From: Bacteroidales bacterium
Lineage (GTDB): Bacteria; Bacteroidota; Bacteroidia; Bacteroidales; UBA932
Length of the DNA stretch: 64,000 bases
Assembly: GCA_024693285.1 (NCBI GenBank)
Contig: JAILLE010000045.1
Span: 1-64,000 of the forward strand
Reading direction: 5' to 3'
The notes below the pieces were generated by a model. It did not search any database. It saw nothing but the letters and a program-made list of their open reading frames with translations, and was not told the origin of the DNA. Positions 42,505 through 52,128 of this stretch are shown here, one piece after another (position 1 is the first letter of the stretch; each line of letters starts with the position of its first letter). The translations under genes and the position numbers were made by a program.

Positions 42505-44715
42505 ATGCGTTTACCAATAACCATATTCTTTGTTTCCGTTTCGATTCTCTTTGCTTCTTTGGTTTCCGCCCAGGAACGACAAGACACATTGAGCGCGTCA
42601 ACCGTGACGGCAGACGTTATCAGATCGATTTCGTTCTCCCAGACCGGACACGAGCGGATGGAAGCGTTGAAGTTCGACCTGGCTCCTGTCTTGGGATCTC
42701 CGGACATAATCCGTACCCTTCAGGGTTTGCCGGGAGTAGCTATGGGAAACGAAATGTCATCAGGATTGTATGTCAGAGGCGGAGACGGCTCTGACAATCT
42801 TTTTCTATTTGACGGCGCGCCTGTCTGGCAGACGGCCCACATGGGCGGGATGTTCTCTGTGGTAAACAGCGACATACTTGATCACGTTGATGTGTATAAA
42901 AGCGGTTTCCCTTCCCGGTTCGGAGGGAAGATCTCTTCGGTGGAAGACATTTCCGTCAAGGCCGGAGACTTTGATCAGAAGCATGTAAAGTATTCTTTCG
43001 CCTTGACAGATGGTCGTATCACCCTTGAGGGCCCATTCCGGAATAAGAAGACTTCTTATCTTGTCTCATTGCGTCAAAACTGGATGTCACTGCTGACAAG
43101 GCCGGCACTCAAGGCGGCCGGCAACCTGTTCCAGGATAGGATGACCAACTATTTGTCCGACGGGTGGTACGGTTTTACGGAAATTGACGGAAAGATCAGC
43201 ACGAGACTATCAGGCACAAGTTCGTTAGAGTTCTCCTTATTGGCAGATGTGGACTTCCTCAAGTACGGGGACCATTATGGCGGTGATGGAACATCCTGGT
43301 CAGACCATGGATTGAAGCTTTCTTCAAATTGGGGAAACATGGTTGCCGTGGCGGCTTGGAAAACAAATCCGTCGGATAAATTCTATTCAAATCTCAGGGC
43401 ATATTATTCGAGAGGTTATGCCAACATTTCGACCAGATCCGATTATTCTGTCGACGACCAATATCGCGAAGGTAATTCCATCTCCAAGGAAGGGAATAAC
43501 AGTGGAGTCGAGAATCCAGGGTTAAGATGGGACTCTGTCTTTATTCTGGGGAAGGGCGCTCGAATAAGGTTTGGCGTTGAAGGTAATGGCTATATTTCCT
43601 CACCGCATAGGGTATATTCTTATGAGGAAAAACAAAGGATGAAGCATCCTGAGGATCCCGCGAAAGAAGAAAAGGAAATGTCTGTCACGGCGAAAACAGA
43701 TTTGGATCGGACAATGCATTACGCTTCGGGATCTGTGGCGGGATACGCTTCCTTAGAGTGGACTCCCGTACGGTGGTTCAGTTCTGACGCGGGCTTCAGG
43801 TATGATGCTTATTTTGCGAATGGAACGACTTATAGCTATCCGGAGCCTCGATTGGGGGTTAGCCTGAGGCCGGTCAATTCTGTAGCGATAAAAGCTTCTT
43901 ATGCAAGGATGTTTCAACCCTTGCACATGCTCTCGTCATCCTCGTTTGATTTCCCGGGTAATTGCTGGATGCCGAGCACCAACCTCGTACAACCGGCGGT
44001 CGGCGATCAGATCGCCGTCGGGGCAGACTATTCCGGGAACAATGGTTGGAAAATCGGGATTGAGGCTTATTTGAAAAACATTGACCACCTTCATGAATAT
44101 GGTGGTCCTGTCCTGATATATCCTCCTTTGGATGAATGGGAAAACCTATTCGTTGACGGAAAAGGACGGGCTCGCGGAATAGAGGCCAGTGTGTCAAAAG
44201 AAGGGGGAAGAGTGTCCTTCGCGGCATCGTATTCATATTCCATCAGCGAACGCTTGTTTGAGGATTTTTATGACGGGTGGTTCCCGGACCGTTTTGATAA
44301 CCGTCACAGCATCCACCTTTCCTTCCGCTATCGCGTTCTGAACGGAGAGCTTTTCGCCGATTGGTTCTATCACGGCGGGAATAGGATGACCGTACCCGAA
44401 TACTATTATCCGACAGATTCTCCGGAGGAGTACGCGATTAATGGTTTTTACACACAGTTTGATCTGGCCGGCGCTCCGTACCCGAATAACTGGCAGCTGC
44501 CATCCTACCATCGTCTTGACTTAGGCTATTCCCAATACGGAAAAACCAAACGAGGCAAGAACCGGGTCATCTCTGTCGGGTTGTACAATGCCTACAACAG
44601 GAAGAACGTCAATTTCGCGCGGGTCGATAAAGGCATCGCTACCCAGTCTCCGTCTATCATTTATGTCTCGGCATTCCCGATAATGCCTACTCTCAGATGG
44701 TCGTATTCATTCTAA
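42505..44715 (+). CDS. TonB-dependent outer-membrane receptor
   Basis: 736-residue receptor with signal peptide (cut near VSAQ), a plug domain (FDLAPVLGSPDIIRTLQGLPGV...SSGLYVRGGDGSDNLFLFDGAPV), and a 22-strand barrel ending in the aromatic terminal strand PTLRWSYSF. It lacks the N-terminal carboxypeptidase-regulatory-like domain of most SusC proteins, which fits FecA/CirA-like receptors paired with DUF4249 proteins. ATG at 42505 chosen over an upstream TTG. It is 11 bases after the C10-like gene and 12 before the DUF4249 gene. Ligand unknown; a peptide or metal complex is more likely than a polysaccharide. Confidence 0.92.
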   Translation: MRLPITIFFVSVSILFASLVSAQERQDTLSASTVTADVIRSISFSQTGHERMEALKFDLAPVLGSPDIIRTLQGLPGVAMGNEMSSGLYVRGGDGSDNLFLFDGAPVWQTAHMGGMFSVVNSDILDHVDVYKSGFPSRFGGKISSVEDISVKAGDFDQKHVKYSFALTDGRITLEGPFRNKKTSYLVSLRQNWMSLLTRPALKAAGNLFQDRMTNYLSDGWYGFTEIDGKISTRLSGTSSLEFSLLADVDFLKYGDHYGGDGTSWSDHGLKLSSNWGNMVAVAAWKTNPSDKFYSNLRAYYSRGYANISTRSDYSVDDQYREGNSISKEGNNSGVENPGLRWDSVFILGKGARIRFGVEGNGYISSPHRVYSYEEKQRMKHPEDPAKEEKEMSVTAKTDLDRTMHYASGSVAGYASLEWTPVRWFSSDAGFRYDAYFANGTTYSYPEPRLGVSLRPVNSVAIKASYARMFQPLHMLSSSSFDFPGNCWMPSTNLVQPAVGDQIAVGADYSGNNGWKIGIEAYLKNIDHLHEYGGPVLIYPPLDEWENLFVDGKGRARGIEASVSKEGGRVSFAASYSYSISERLFEDFYDGWFPDRFDNRHSIHLSFRYRVLNGELFADWFYHGGNRMTVPEYYYPTDSPEEYAINGFYTQFDLAGAPYPNNWQLPSYHRLDLGYSQYGKTKRGKNRVISVGLYNAYNRKNVNFARVDKGIATQSPSIIYVSAFPIMPTLRWSYSF

Positions 44716-44727
44716 TCCTTACATGAA

Positions 44728-45675
44728 ATGAAGAAGTTCATAATCATATCGTTGTCTTTGTTCAGCTTTTATGCCTGTCAGGTGACCGAGGAAATGAATA
44801 CAGGAAACGACCTGGATTCCATGCGTTTGGAGTGTATGCTGACTTCGGATGACTCCGATCCGGTACACTATCTATATCTTGACAGATTCTACGCGATTAA
44901 GGAAGGACAGTATTACCATCAGAGTCCGAATCTCATCCATCCGGTTTTCAGCGTGGAATCTAATGGAAAGAGTGTTCAAGTTGTCGAAGACGCTTCCTTT
45001 GAGGGTAGATATATTCTTCAAGGAGATTTCAATCACGGAGATGAGATATCTATCCGTTTGTCCGGGAACGGTGTATCCGATGCGTCCGCCCTTACAAGTA
45101 TTCCCGAGGCTCCAACAAACGATTGCGTTCAAAACCTCTCAATCAAAGAGTTTGTCAAGAATAATGTCGGTGGCGCTGGGTTGATAGAGTATCACATCTC
45201 GTTTATGTTGAAAGGAAGTGACTCTTATTATGGTTTGGCACTTGTGACCGGGGAAGGCTCCGATATTCAAGAGACCGCGCTTGTTCCCGACGGTGTAATT
45301 GAGATTATACCAGGGGAGAAGCCAGAGTTCTCGACATCCTTTCCTATCTCTGCCCCAATCTTGCGCTTGACTGACGGCAAGATTGTCAATAGAAATGCTT
45401 CAAGGGCGTTTTATGTTTTGTCTGGAGCAGTGTCTGAAGATAATTCTCCTGTTTCCGTCTCTTCGGTTATCTCCGTATATGGCACTATGTCAGCAAAACC
45501 ACGCGTCCGGGTTTATCGTTTGACAAAAGAAGCCCACCGGGCATGTATGAGCGTGTTTAGCGGCAGTAGAAATGATTTGGAGGGGTTCGGACTCACCTCG
45601 GCCGCGTCTGCGTGGACTAACGTCAAAGGAGGACAAGGATACTTCTGCGGTTATTCCTTCAAAGATTTCCAGTAA
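44728..45675 (+). CDS. DUF4249 lipoprotein
   Basis: 315-residue lipoprotein (lipobox FYAC) with the DUF4249 pattern: an N-terminal beta domain (RLECMLTSDDSDPVHYLYL, then YILQGDFNHGDEISIRL) and a C-terminal segment RVYRLTKEAHRACMSVF. DUF4249 genes regularly follow TonB-dependent receptors in Bacteroidota, and the product is probably a surface partner of the receptor. It is the last gene of the 40689-45675 operon. The 84-base gap after it contains TATATTTG at 45734-45741, a candidate -7 element for the YfhO gene. Confidence 0.85.
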   Translation: MKKFIIISLSLFSFYACQVTEEMNTGNDLDSMRLECMLTSDDSDPVHYLYLDRFYAIKEGQYYHQSPNLIHPVFSVESNGKSVQVVEDASFEGRYILQGDFNHGDEISIRLSGNGVSDASALTSIPEAPTNDCVQNLSIKEFVKNNVGGAGLIEYHISFMLKGSDSYYGLALVTGEGSDIQETALVPDGVIEIIPGEKPEFSTSFPISAPILRLTDGKIVNRNASRAFYVLSGAVSEDNSPVSVSSVISVYGTMSAKPRVRVYRLTKEAHRACMSVFSGSRNDLEGFGLTSAASAWTNVKGGQGYFCGYSFKDFQ

Positions 45676-45759
45676 ACCTGTTTCTGAATATAGAAGTCAG
45701 TGTTTTTATACTGATAGGGTTTTGTTTTTTATTTATATTTGTAACAAGTCCAAGTTACA

Positions 45760-48282
45760 ATGAATAAAAAAATTAAGACCTATCTCGCTTGTGTCGCACT
45801 CTTGCTGGTGGCGGCTTTCGGTTTCGTGCCCGAGCAAACTTTTGAAGGGAAGACCGTCAACGCCCCGGATTATGTCGGATATCTGGGAATGAGCCAGGAG
45901 GCTAACACGTGGAACAGGGCACACCCAAAAGACCAGACAGCATGGACCGGCTCGATGTTCAGCGGTATGCCGACCATCATGATAACCGGAAATGTTAAGA
46001 ATGATCTTACTCGCCCAATATTCAGGCTGTTAAGCTTTAAAAAAGCGACGCCGGCAAGTACTATATTCCTATCTCTGCTCGGAGCTTTTCTCTTGATGCT
46101 TGTGCTGGGGCTTGATCCGATCTTAGCTGTCGGAGGTGCAATAGCGATCACATTCTGCGCATATAATCCACAAATCATCCAAGTAGGACACAACACAAAG
46201 ATGAGGGCGCTGGCCTTTGCTCCATGGGTCCTTGCGGCGGTTATATTCACGTACAAGAAAGCCCTGGCCGATTCTGAAGGAAAATGGAAAGACTGGCTTC
46301 CCCTGACTCTTCTCGGGGCCGTGATGACCGGTTTCGCGTTCGCGTTCCAAGTGAAGGCGAACCATGTTCAGATAACCTGGTATCTCGGGCTGATAATCGC
46401 TGTTTATGTAATCGGTCTTATTATCTGGATTTGTGTATCAAAACAGCGTTTGAAGGCCCTGTGGGGCCGTTTCTTGACAGCCTCCGCCTTACTTTTGGTT
46501 TTAGGCACGGCGGGCTTGGCCACAAACGCCTGCGAACTTCTGCCAACTTGGGAATACACATCACAAACCACAAGGGGCGGGTCGGAATTGTCTGGCCAAA
46601 ACAATAAAGGATTATCGCTTGAATACTCCACCGCCTGGTCTTACGGATGGAATGAGATTCCAAACTTAATCATCCCGAATTTCAACGGAGGCCCTTCAAT
46701 AGGACCATTACCAATGACTTCCAAGACCGCGGAATGTTTAAGGAAATCGAATAAAAATGTAAGGAAAGAAATTAAATCACAGCCTTTGTATTGGGGTCCG
46801 CAGCCCAACACTGCCGGACCTATGTATATTGGGGTTATAAGCGTTTTCCTGTTCATTCTCGGGCTGATGGTTTGCGACGGGAAGGACAAGTGGTGGATGC
46901 TCGCCGCCGCACTCTTGGCAATAGGGTTGGCGTTAGGGAACAACCTGATAGGGTTGACACGGTTCTTCCATGACCATGTGCCGTTTTACAACAAATTCAG
47001 AGCGGTGTCCATGTCGTTGGTTATCCTTCAACTGGTGGTTCCGGCACTCGGATTTCTCGGTTTGAAAAAAGTGTTGGACGGCTCTGTCAACAAAGACGAT
47101 TTCTTAAAAAAAGGCCTGATCGCCCTAGGAATTGTTGGCGGTATCTGCTTGATTTTCTTTATATTCCCTGGCCTGGCCGGAGATTTCCACAGCTCTGTTG
47201 ACGCTAATTATTCAGAAAACTACGCGGAAGCGCTGGCGGCAGATAGGAAAACCCTTCTCCGGAAGGACGCACTGGTATCTCTTTTATTCGTGTCTGGCGC
47301 TTTCCTGGTTTTGCTCTGGTCTTTTAACAAAAACAGGAATGAGAAGACAAGAAACATTGCCGCAGTGGCCATGTGCTTGCTTGTTCTCGTTAATCTCTTC
47401 GGAGTTGGAAGAAGGTATCTCAACGCCAGTCATTTCCAGACCAAAAGGGCCTTCGCGAAAACGTTGAGCCCAAGAGAGGTGGACAAGCGAATGAAAGAGG
47501 ATGATGCTCTTTCGTACAGGGTGGCGGACCTGACTGTGGACCTGTTTTCCGACTCTAAAGCCAGCTATTTCCATAAGAGTATTGGTGGGTATAACGCGGC
47601 GAAATTAAGAAGGTATGACGACCTCATAAACAACTACCTGATAAAGGAAGTCTCAAGCGTGTCGGCTGTAATCAAAGAATCAAAAACCTTCAATGATTAC
47701 CTTAACAACCTGCTGCCTATTCCGGTACTCAGTATGCTGAATACCAAGTATTTCATCTTTGATGACAATAGAATGCCCCTGCAGAATCCATATGCGATGG
47801 GCAACGCTTGGTTTGTGGATTCCGCGTTATATACCAATACGGCCGAAGAGGAGATAAAGGCACTCGGGAAAACAGACCTTAAGAGGACAGCGGTTCTTGG
47901 ACCGGACTTCAAAAACGTGAAAATACCACCGGCAAAAAGCGCCTCGGACACTCTCATTATGAGTTCATATGCTCCTAACGAGGTGAAATACATCTACAAT
48001 GCTTCCAGTCCGAGGGCTATAATATTCAGTGAGATTTACTACCCGATCGGATGGACAGCCAGGCTAGAGAACAATACTCCTCTGAAAATATTTAGAGCAG
48101 ACTGGACTTTGAGGGGTATAATCGTGCCTGCGGGAGATCACGAGATCACCATGAGGATGGATCCGCCTTCGTACAGAATAGGAGCAAAACTATCTCTGGT
48201 CTCTTCTATTTCCCTGTATATAATGCTTTTGTTGGCAGCCGCCGGGCTGTTATTCAAAAGGAAAGACGGGGGAATCTCTTGA
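45760..48282 (+). CDS. YfhO family membrane protein
   Basis: 840-residue integral membrane protein of the YfhO family (glycosyltransferase-C-like fold). About 12-13 hydrophobic helices alternate with extracytoplasmic loops, and a large soluble region lies at about 580-800. Family signatures include FSGMPTIMI near residue 67 and FRAVSMSLVILQLVVPALGFLGL. In Firmicutes, YfhO acts in glycosylation of lipoteichoic acid; in Bacteroidota the acceptor is unknown. The 3' end overlaps the converging nucleotidyltransferase gene by 29 bases. Confidence 0.88.
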   Translation: MNKKIKTYLACVALLLVAAFGFVPEQTFEGKTVNAPDYVGYLGMSQEANTWNRAHPKDQTAWTGSMFSGMPTIMITGNVKNDLTRPIFRLLSFKKATPASTIFLSLLGAFLLMLVLGLDPILAVGGAIAITFCAYNPQIIQVGHNTKMRALAFAPWVLAAVIFTYKKALADSEGKWKDWLPLTLLGAVMTGFAFAFQVKANHVQITWYLGLIIAVYVIGLIIWICVSKQRLKALWGRFLTASALLLVLGTAGLATNACELLPTWEYTSQTTRGGSELSGQNNKGLSLEYSTAWSYGWNEIPNLIIPNFNGGPSIGPLPMTSKTAECLRKSNKNVRKEIKSQPLYWGPQPNTAGPMYIGVISVFLFILGLMVCDGKDKWWMLAAALLAIGLALGNNLIGLTRFFHDHVPFYNKFRAVSMSLVILQLVVPALGFLGLKKVLDGSVNKDDFLKKGLIALGIVGGICLIFFIFPGLAGDFHSSVDANYSENYAEALAADRKTLLRKDALVSLLFVSGAFLVLLWSFNKNRNEKTRNIAAVAMCLLVLVNLFGVGRRYLNASHFQTKRAFAKTLSPREVDKRMKEDDALSYRVADLTVDLFSDSKASYFHKSIGGYNAAKLRRYDDLINNYLIKEVSSVSAVIKESKTFNDYLNNLLPIPVLSMLNTKYFIFDDNRMPLQNPYAMGNAWFVDSALYTNTAEEEIKALGKTDLKRTAVLGPDFKNVKIPPAKSASDTLIMSSYAPNEVKYIYNASSPRAIIFSEIYYPIGWTARLENNTPLKIFRADWTLRGIIVPAGDHEITMRMDPPSYRIGAKLSLVSSISLYIMLLLAAAGLLFKRKDGGIS

Positions 48283-49336
48283 GTAAGAAATACTTAGTCC
48301 GAAGGAATATATATTTGAAAAAAGGTTTCCCTTCTTTCAGGGCTTTAATAATATTGAATTCTCCGATTTCTTCTTGCAAAGGACAGAGCACATTTCTGGT
48401 GTGAAGTGTCTGTGCCAGAATCGTTTCCACCTTCTCAAGATCTGCTTCTTCCTCAAGGAATCCATCCGGGAAAAAGCCCGGAACAACCTCTTCAAGAAGC
48501 CGGGAGGCCAAATAGACCGTCTCAACAGATTCGGTAGTCAACGCGTTTAAACGAATAATATCCCAATTGAGGCCACTTTCCCTTTCTCTAAGGAACTTAA
48601 GATCGAAACAAAGATTGGCGACACTCCTCTCGCTTGTTTTGTAAGTAACGTTCTTCCAGAAGTTTACCAATGATATAAACACCATATCTTCCGGACAAGG
48701 AACCTTGACGGTCAAAGAAGAGAACGGTAAGATTATCGCTCTTTTTACCAATATTTCGTTGAATAACTTCTCCTTTCCGGTCCCCATCGGTATGAAACGA
48801 TGGATGTCCAATACATTCTGCCCGGTTTTCGGATCGCGAAGGCCTGCGCTGTGGTGAGTTTCTCCTATAATATACCCCAATCCTCGTACCGCATCCAAAG
48901 CTTCTTGAAAATCATCTCCCGGAATCAAAATATCGACGTCTGACATCCATCTCGTCCATTCAGGACGATAGGATTTCATCGCCCCGCCTTTAATCACAAT
49001 AAACGAAACCCCTCTCTCGTTAAGCGCGGAATTAATCTTTGAGAAATGTGAAAGAAGTTTCAGATGTCTGTCACGACATCTTATTCCAACCTTGGCGAGA
49101 AGTGGTTTAACTTCCTCTGGGAAAGATATTTCCGGGTGGATAGTCGCGAAGTTATAGGCTATCGTGAAACTTGCGGAAGAAGGATTCGTGAGACCGTTTT
49201 CTACCAATGCGGAGTCAACATCTTTTTGAGACACAATTGGCAACTGTGTGAGGCGAAGGATTTTCAAATCCGTCTCGCTAAACAAATCCAGCGCCAGCTT
49301 TGCCAAAATAGACTCCACCTGTTCTTTGCCCATCAT
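48254..49336 (-). CDS. PF14907-type nucleotidyltransferase family protein
   Basis: 360-residue protein of the uncharacterised nucleotidyltransferase family PF14907. The polymerase-beta-like signature is intact: VIKGGAMKSY (116-123) and WMSDVDILIP with the metal aspartates Asp133 and Asp135. The C-terminal half is helical. Such genes cluster with PqqD-like proteins and surface-polymer or peptide loci; the transferred nucleotide and target are unknown. It points away from the ABC/PqqD operon and diverges from it across 81 bases. TACATTTG (complement of 49362-49369) is a likely -7 element. Confidence 0.82.
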   Translation of the reverse strand: MMGKEQVESILAKLALDLFSETDLKILRLTQLPIVSQKDVDSALVENGLTNPSSASFTIAYNFATIHPEISFPEEVKPLLAKVGIRCRDRHLKLLSHFSKINSALNERGVSFIVIKGGAMKSYRPEWTRWMSDVDILIPGDDFQEALDAVRGLGYIIGETHHSAGLRDPKTGQNVLDIHRFIPMGTGKEKLFNEILVKRAIILPFSSLTVKVPCPEDMVFISLVNFWKNVTYKTSERSVANLCFDLKFLRERESGLNWDIIRLNALTTESVETVYLASRLLEEVVPGFFPDGFLEEEADLEKVETILAQTLHTRNVLCPLQEEIGEFNIIKALKEGKPFFKYIFLRTKYFLLKRFPRLSF

Positions 49337-49379
49337 AAATGTATTCTATAATTCAAGCCCACAAATGTAACTAATATAA

Positions 49380-49410
49380 TTTGTTAAGTATCTTCGTTTT
49401 ACTATTTTTG
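49380..49410 (+). promoter_or_regulatory. Promoter of the ABC/PqqD/glycosyltransferase operon
   Basis: TTTG (49380-49383), exactly 19 bases, then TATTTTTG (49403-49410). The predicted start (about 49413-49417) is only one to five bases before the ATG at 49418, so the mRNA is probably leaderless or nearly so. Confidence 0.75.
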
Positions 49411-49417
49411 TTAAAGC

Positions 49418-50686
49418 ATGAGTGATATTGCCATTCAATTTGACCACGTTGGGAAGCTTTACAGGTTAGGACTTGTAGGGACTGGCACATTGCGCCATGA
49501 CCTGAACCGTTGGTGGCAAACAAGAATACTCGGGCGTGAGGATCCATATCTCAAAGTCGGCGAGATCAACGATCGGACCCAAAAAGGCTCTTCTGATTAT
49601 GTGTGGGCCTTGAAAGACATCTCTTTCGATGTGATTGAAGGCGACGTCGTGGGTATAATCGGAAAGAATGGTGCCGGAAAATCCACTTTGCTGAAGCTTC
49701 TCTCGCGGGTCACTTCTCCAACGACCGGTGTTATCAGGGCAAACGGAAGGATCGCATCTCTACTGGAAGTCGGCACCGGCTTCCATAAAGAGATGACTGG
49801 CAGGGAAAATATCTACATGAATGGCTCTATAATGGGCATGACCAGGGCCGAGATCAACAGGAAGATAAATGACATCGTGGAGTTCGCCGGGGTGGAAAGA
49901 TATTTGGATACTCCCGTCAAGCGATATTCAAGCGGAATGACTGTTCGTCTCGGCTTTGCCGTGGCGGCGTTTCTGGAGCCGGAAATACTTGTGGTAGACG
50001 AGGTTCTGGCTGTCGGTGATGCCGAGTTCCAGAAAAAGGCCATCGGCAAAATGCAAGACGTCGCAAGCGGGGAGGGGCGTACGGTTCTCTTTGTGAGTCA
50101 CAACATGGGCGCCATCAAAAGCCTGTGTAAAAGAGGTTTGGTGCTTGATAATGGCGAAGCTGTTTTCGACGGAACGGCAGATCAGGCTGTGGATTATTAT
50201 ATTAAAGACTCCAGTTTGGATTCGGCACAGAAAATTATCGATGCCATTTGTTATCGCAAAGAATATATATCCGTTTCTAAAATAACCATTAACGGATCTG
50301 AGTCAAACCAAATATCGATCAACAATAGTCAGGAATATTTGGACGTCGTGATCGAAGGGGAGACACAGAATCCTATAAGATGCGAGATTAAATTCATCAT
50401 AAAGAAAATCGATGGCACCCCGATGGCTTCACTGATGGAGGGACGCTATACGGACAAACTTTACACTTTTAAGCCGGGGCCTTTTGAGATTGTCAAACAC
50501 ATTCGTCTCCCGAAATATCTCGCTAATGGTAATTATTTGATAGACTTGGATTTATATCAACCGTCCACGTTTGACTTCTTCCGTGCCAGGAATTGCGCAA
50601 ATCTTCATATAGAAGGGTTTTTTGATCCGTTCACTCGTTCCTTGATATTAAATAAAGAGGGTTTTGTCGGTTTGGAATCAGAATGA
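49418..50686 (+). CDS. Wzt/TagH-type polysaccharide ABC transporter ATP-binding protein
   Basis: 422-residue ATPase of the O-antigen/teichoic-acid exporter type. The nucleotide-binding domain (1-~265) has Walker A GIIGKNGAGKSTLLKLL, signature YSSGMTVRLGFAVAA and Walker B LVVDEVLAVGD, with the VWALKDISFDV start typical of Wzt. The C-terminal ~150 residues form a Wzt_C-like beta-sandwich that in homologues recognises the polymer end. No ABC-2 permease gene is adjacent or in the window. Its last codon overlaps the next ATG (ATGA). Confidence 0.9.
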   Translation: MSDIAIQFDHVGKLYRLGLVGTGTLRHDLNRWWQTRILGREDPYLKVGEINDRTQKGSSDYVWALKDISFDVIEGDVVGIIGKNGAGKSTLLKLLSRVTSPTTGVIRANGRIASLLEVGTGFHKEMTGRENIYMNGSIMGMTRAEINRKINDIVEFAGVERYLDTPVKRYSSGMTVRLGFAVAAFLEPEILVVDEVLAVGDAEFQKKAIGKMQDVASGEGRTVLFVSHNMGAIKSLCKRGLVLDNGEAVFDGTADQAVDYYIKDSSLDSAQKIIDAICYRKEYISVSKITINGSESNQISINNSQEYLDVVIEGETQNPIRCEIKFIIKKIDGTPMASLMEGRYTDKLYTFKPGPFEIVKHIRLPKYLANGNYLIDLDLYQPSTFDFFRARNCANLHIEGFFDPFTRSLILNKEGFVGLESE

Positions 50687-51663
50687 AAGGGGGCGATATT
50701 CTCATAAATAATATACGTGAACAGGCAAACCGTTCGCTGCGGAATGTGGATAGGAAGTTTCTGGAATTGACCTTGGACAATTCTTGCTCACAAGCCGAAC
50801 TTGACAATATTCTTAGGGAATGGGATATCGATAATACCCCAATAAGAACTAATCTTCTTATCGCGCTTCTGATGAAAAGCCGCCAAGATCTTGTGTTTCC
50901 GGCTGCGGTCACTCCAAGGCTGAATGGTGTGCTTTCTTATTGCCGATTCAAAGAGATTCAGACAAGAGCCTCAATATCAACTATTTCCAACTCTTTGAAA
51001 GAGAAAAATATTCCCTTTCTCCTGGCGGGAGATATGGCTATGAGGGGCTATTTTCCTGATTATCAACGATGGATCGGAGGATTGGATATCCTTGTGCCCG
51101 CTTCAGAATATAACCTCGCCTTGGAAACCCTTTCCTCGATGGTGAAAGACAAACAAGTTAATCTACACAAGGCTTGGGACAATAGCGTTATGCGAAAGGC
51201 AAACGGACAACTTCCTTGCCATGAGGATCTTGTGTTCTTGGCCTTGGTTGATGTGTATGAAACTATCATCAGGAAAGGATCCTTGAAGAATAACCTGAAT
51301 CTTATAGTAGACATAAATAAGCTGGCTGAGAATAGTGGAGGTCTTGATCACGGAATAATATGGGAGAACGCATGTTCGGCTGGGGTCGAATTCCAAGTTT
51401 TATTCGCGGAGGCCGTGGTGGGATCTGTTCTGCATGGTGTGCTTCCTGATAACTTGCCCGAATCTTCATTATCAGAAAAACAACTTGAGAAAAAGTATGT
51501 TGATTTTCTTTTTAAGAGAGATGTCATCTATGGGGCAGGAGAGGCTGTTTCAGCAGTGCGAAAAACCATTATTTCCGCATTAACCGCAGGATCAAATGCC
51601 GGAATTATCCCTTCCGTGTTGAAAAAATATATTTGGAAACAATATATTCATCAGCATCAATAA
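50683..51663 (+). CDS. PF14907-like nucleotidyltransferase paralogue, active-site degenerate
   Basis: 326-residue paralogue of the 48254-49336 protein, with the same layout and matching segments (IPFLLAGDMAMRGYFPDYQRWIGGLDILVP against SFIVIKGGAMKSYRPEWTRWMSDVDILIP). The nucleotide-binding K-G-G is replaced by G116-D117-M118, and the first metal Asp is Gly133; only Asp135 remains. It is therefore probably inactive and may serve as a structural or regulatory subunit. It overlaps the ABC gene by four bases and is followed 48 bases later by the PqqD-like gene. Confidence 0.75.
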   Translation: MKGGDILINNIREQANRSLRNVDRKFLELTLDNSCSQAELDNILREWDIDNTPIRTNLLIALLMKSRQDLVFPAAVTPRLNGVLSYCRFKEIQTRASISTISNSLKEKNIPFLLAGDMAMRGYFPDYQRWIGGLDILVPASEYNLALETLSSMVKDKQVNLHKAWDNSVMRKANGQLPCHEDLVFLALVDVYETIIRKGSLKNNLNLIVDINKLAENSGGLDHGIIWENACSAGVEFQVLFAEAVVGSVLHGVLPDNLPESSLSEKQLEKKYVDFLFKRDVIYGAGEAVSAVRKTIISALTAGSNAGIIPSVLKKYIWKQYIHQHQ

Positions 51664-51711
51664 TAAAAGAGTATATTTACAAAACATTGCTTTAGAACAA
51701 ACATAATCAAT

Positions 51712-52128
51712 ATGAAATACAAACTTAACGAGCCAAAGATGCTTGCCGACATCACCGAAGGAACGGCGATCGTAATTAATTCTGTAACAGGTATTTACTA
51801 CGGTATGAACTACTTTGGTACAGCTATATATGAGAATCTTTTGGCTGGATGCGCGATAGACGATATTAATACTGCTGTAGCCGCCCTTCCGGGTGCTCCG
51901 GCAGATGTGGAAGAAAAAATACGCGCCTTCGTCGACAAATTAATCGCTTTTGAGATCATTGTGCCCGATGAATCCTCCGCTACAAAACCTGCGGCCATTG
52001 ACCCCGTGATAGCCGAGGCGGACTCTTTCACTCCGGCATGTAAGGATTATAAAGATATTCAGGAACTTCTCTTCGCTGACCCGATACACGAAGTCGATGC
52101 CGACGAGGGATGGAGGCCGGAAAAATGA
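51712..52128 (+). CDS. PqqD-like (RRE) protein with peptide-like C-terminal tail
   Basis: 138-residue protein. Residues ~1-85 match PqqD, the winged-helix RiPP recognition element: GTAIVINSVTGIYYGMNYFGTAIYENLLAG, then a helix ending in LIAFEII. A low-complexity linker (86-107) leads to a polar tail, 108-138, ending YKDIQELLFADPIHEVDADEGW plus four residues. PqqD proteins bind leader peptides and present them to modifying enzymes. Here no radical-SAM, cyclase or peptide precursor gene is adjacent, so the tail itself may be the substrate or a docking peptide. The stop overlaps the next start (ATGA). Confidence 0.75.
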   Translation: MKYKLNEPKMLADITEGTAIVINSVTGIYYGMNYFGTAIYENLLAGCAIDDINTAVAALPGAPADVEEKIRAFVDKLIAFEIIVPDESSATKPAAIDPVIAEADSFTPACKDYKDIQELLFADPIHEVDADEGWRPEK

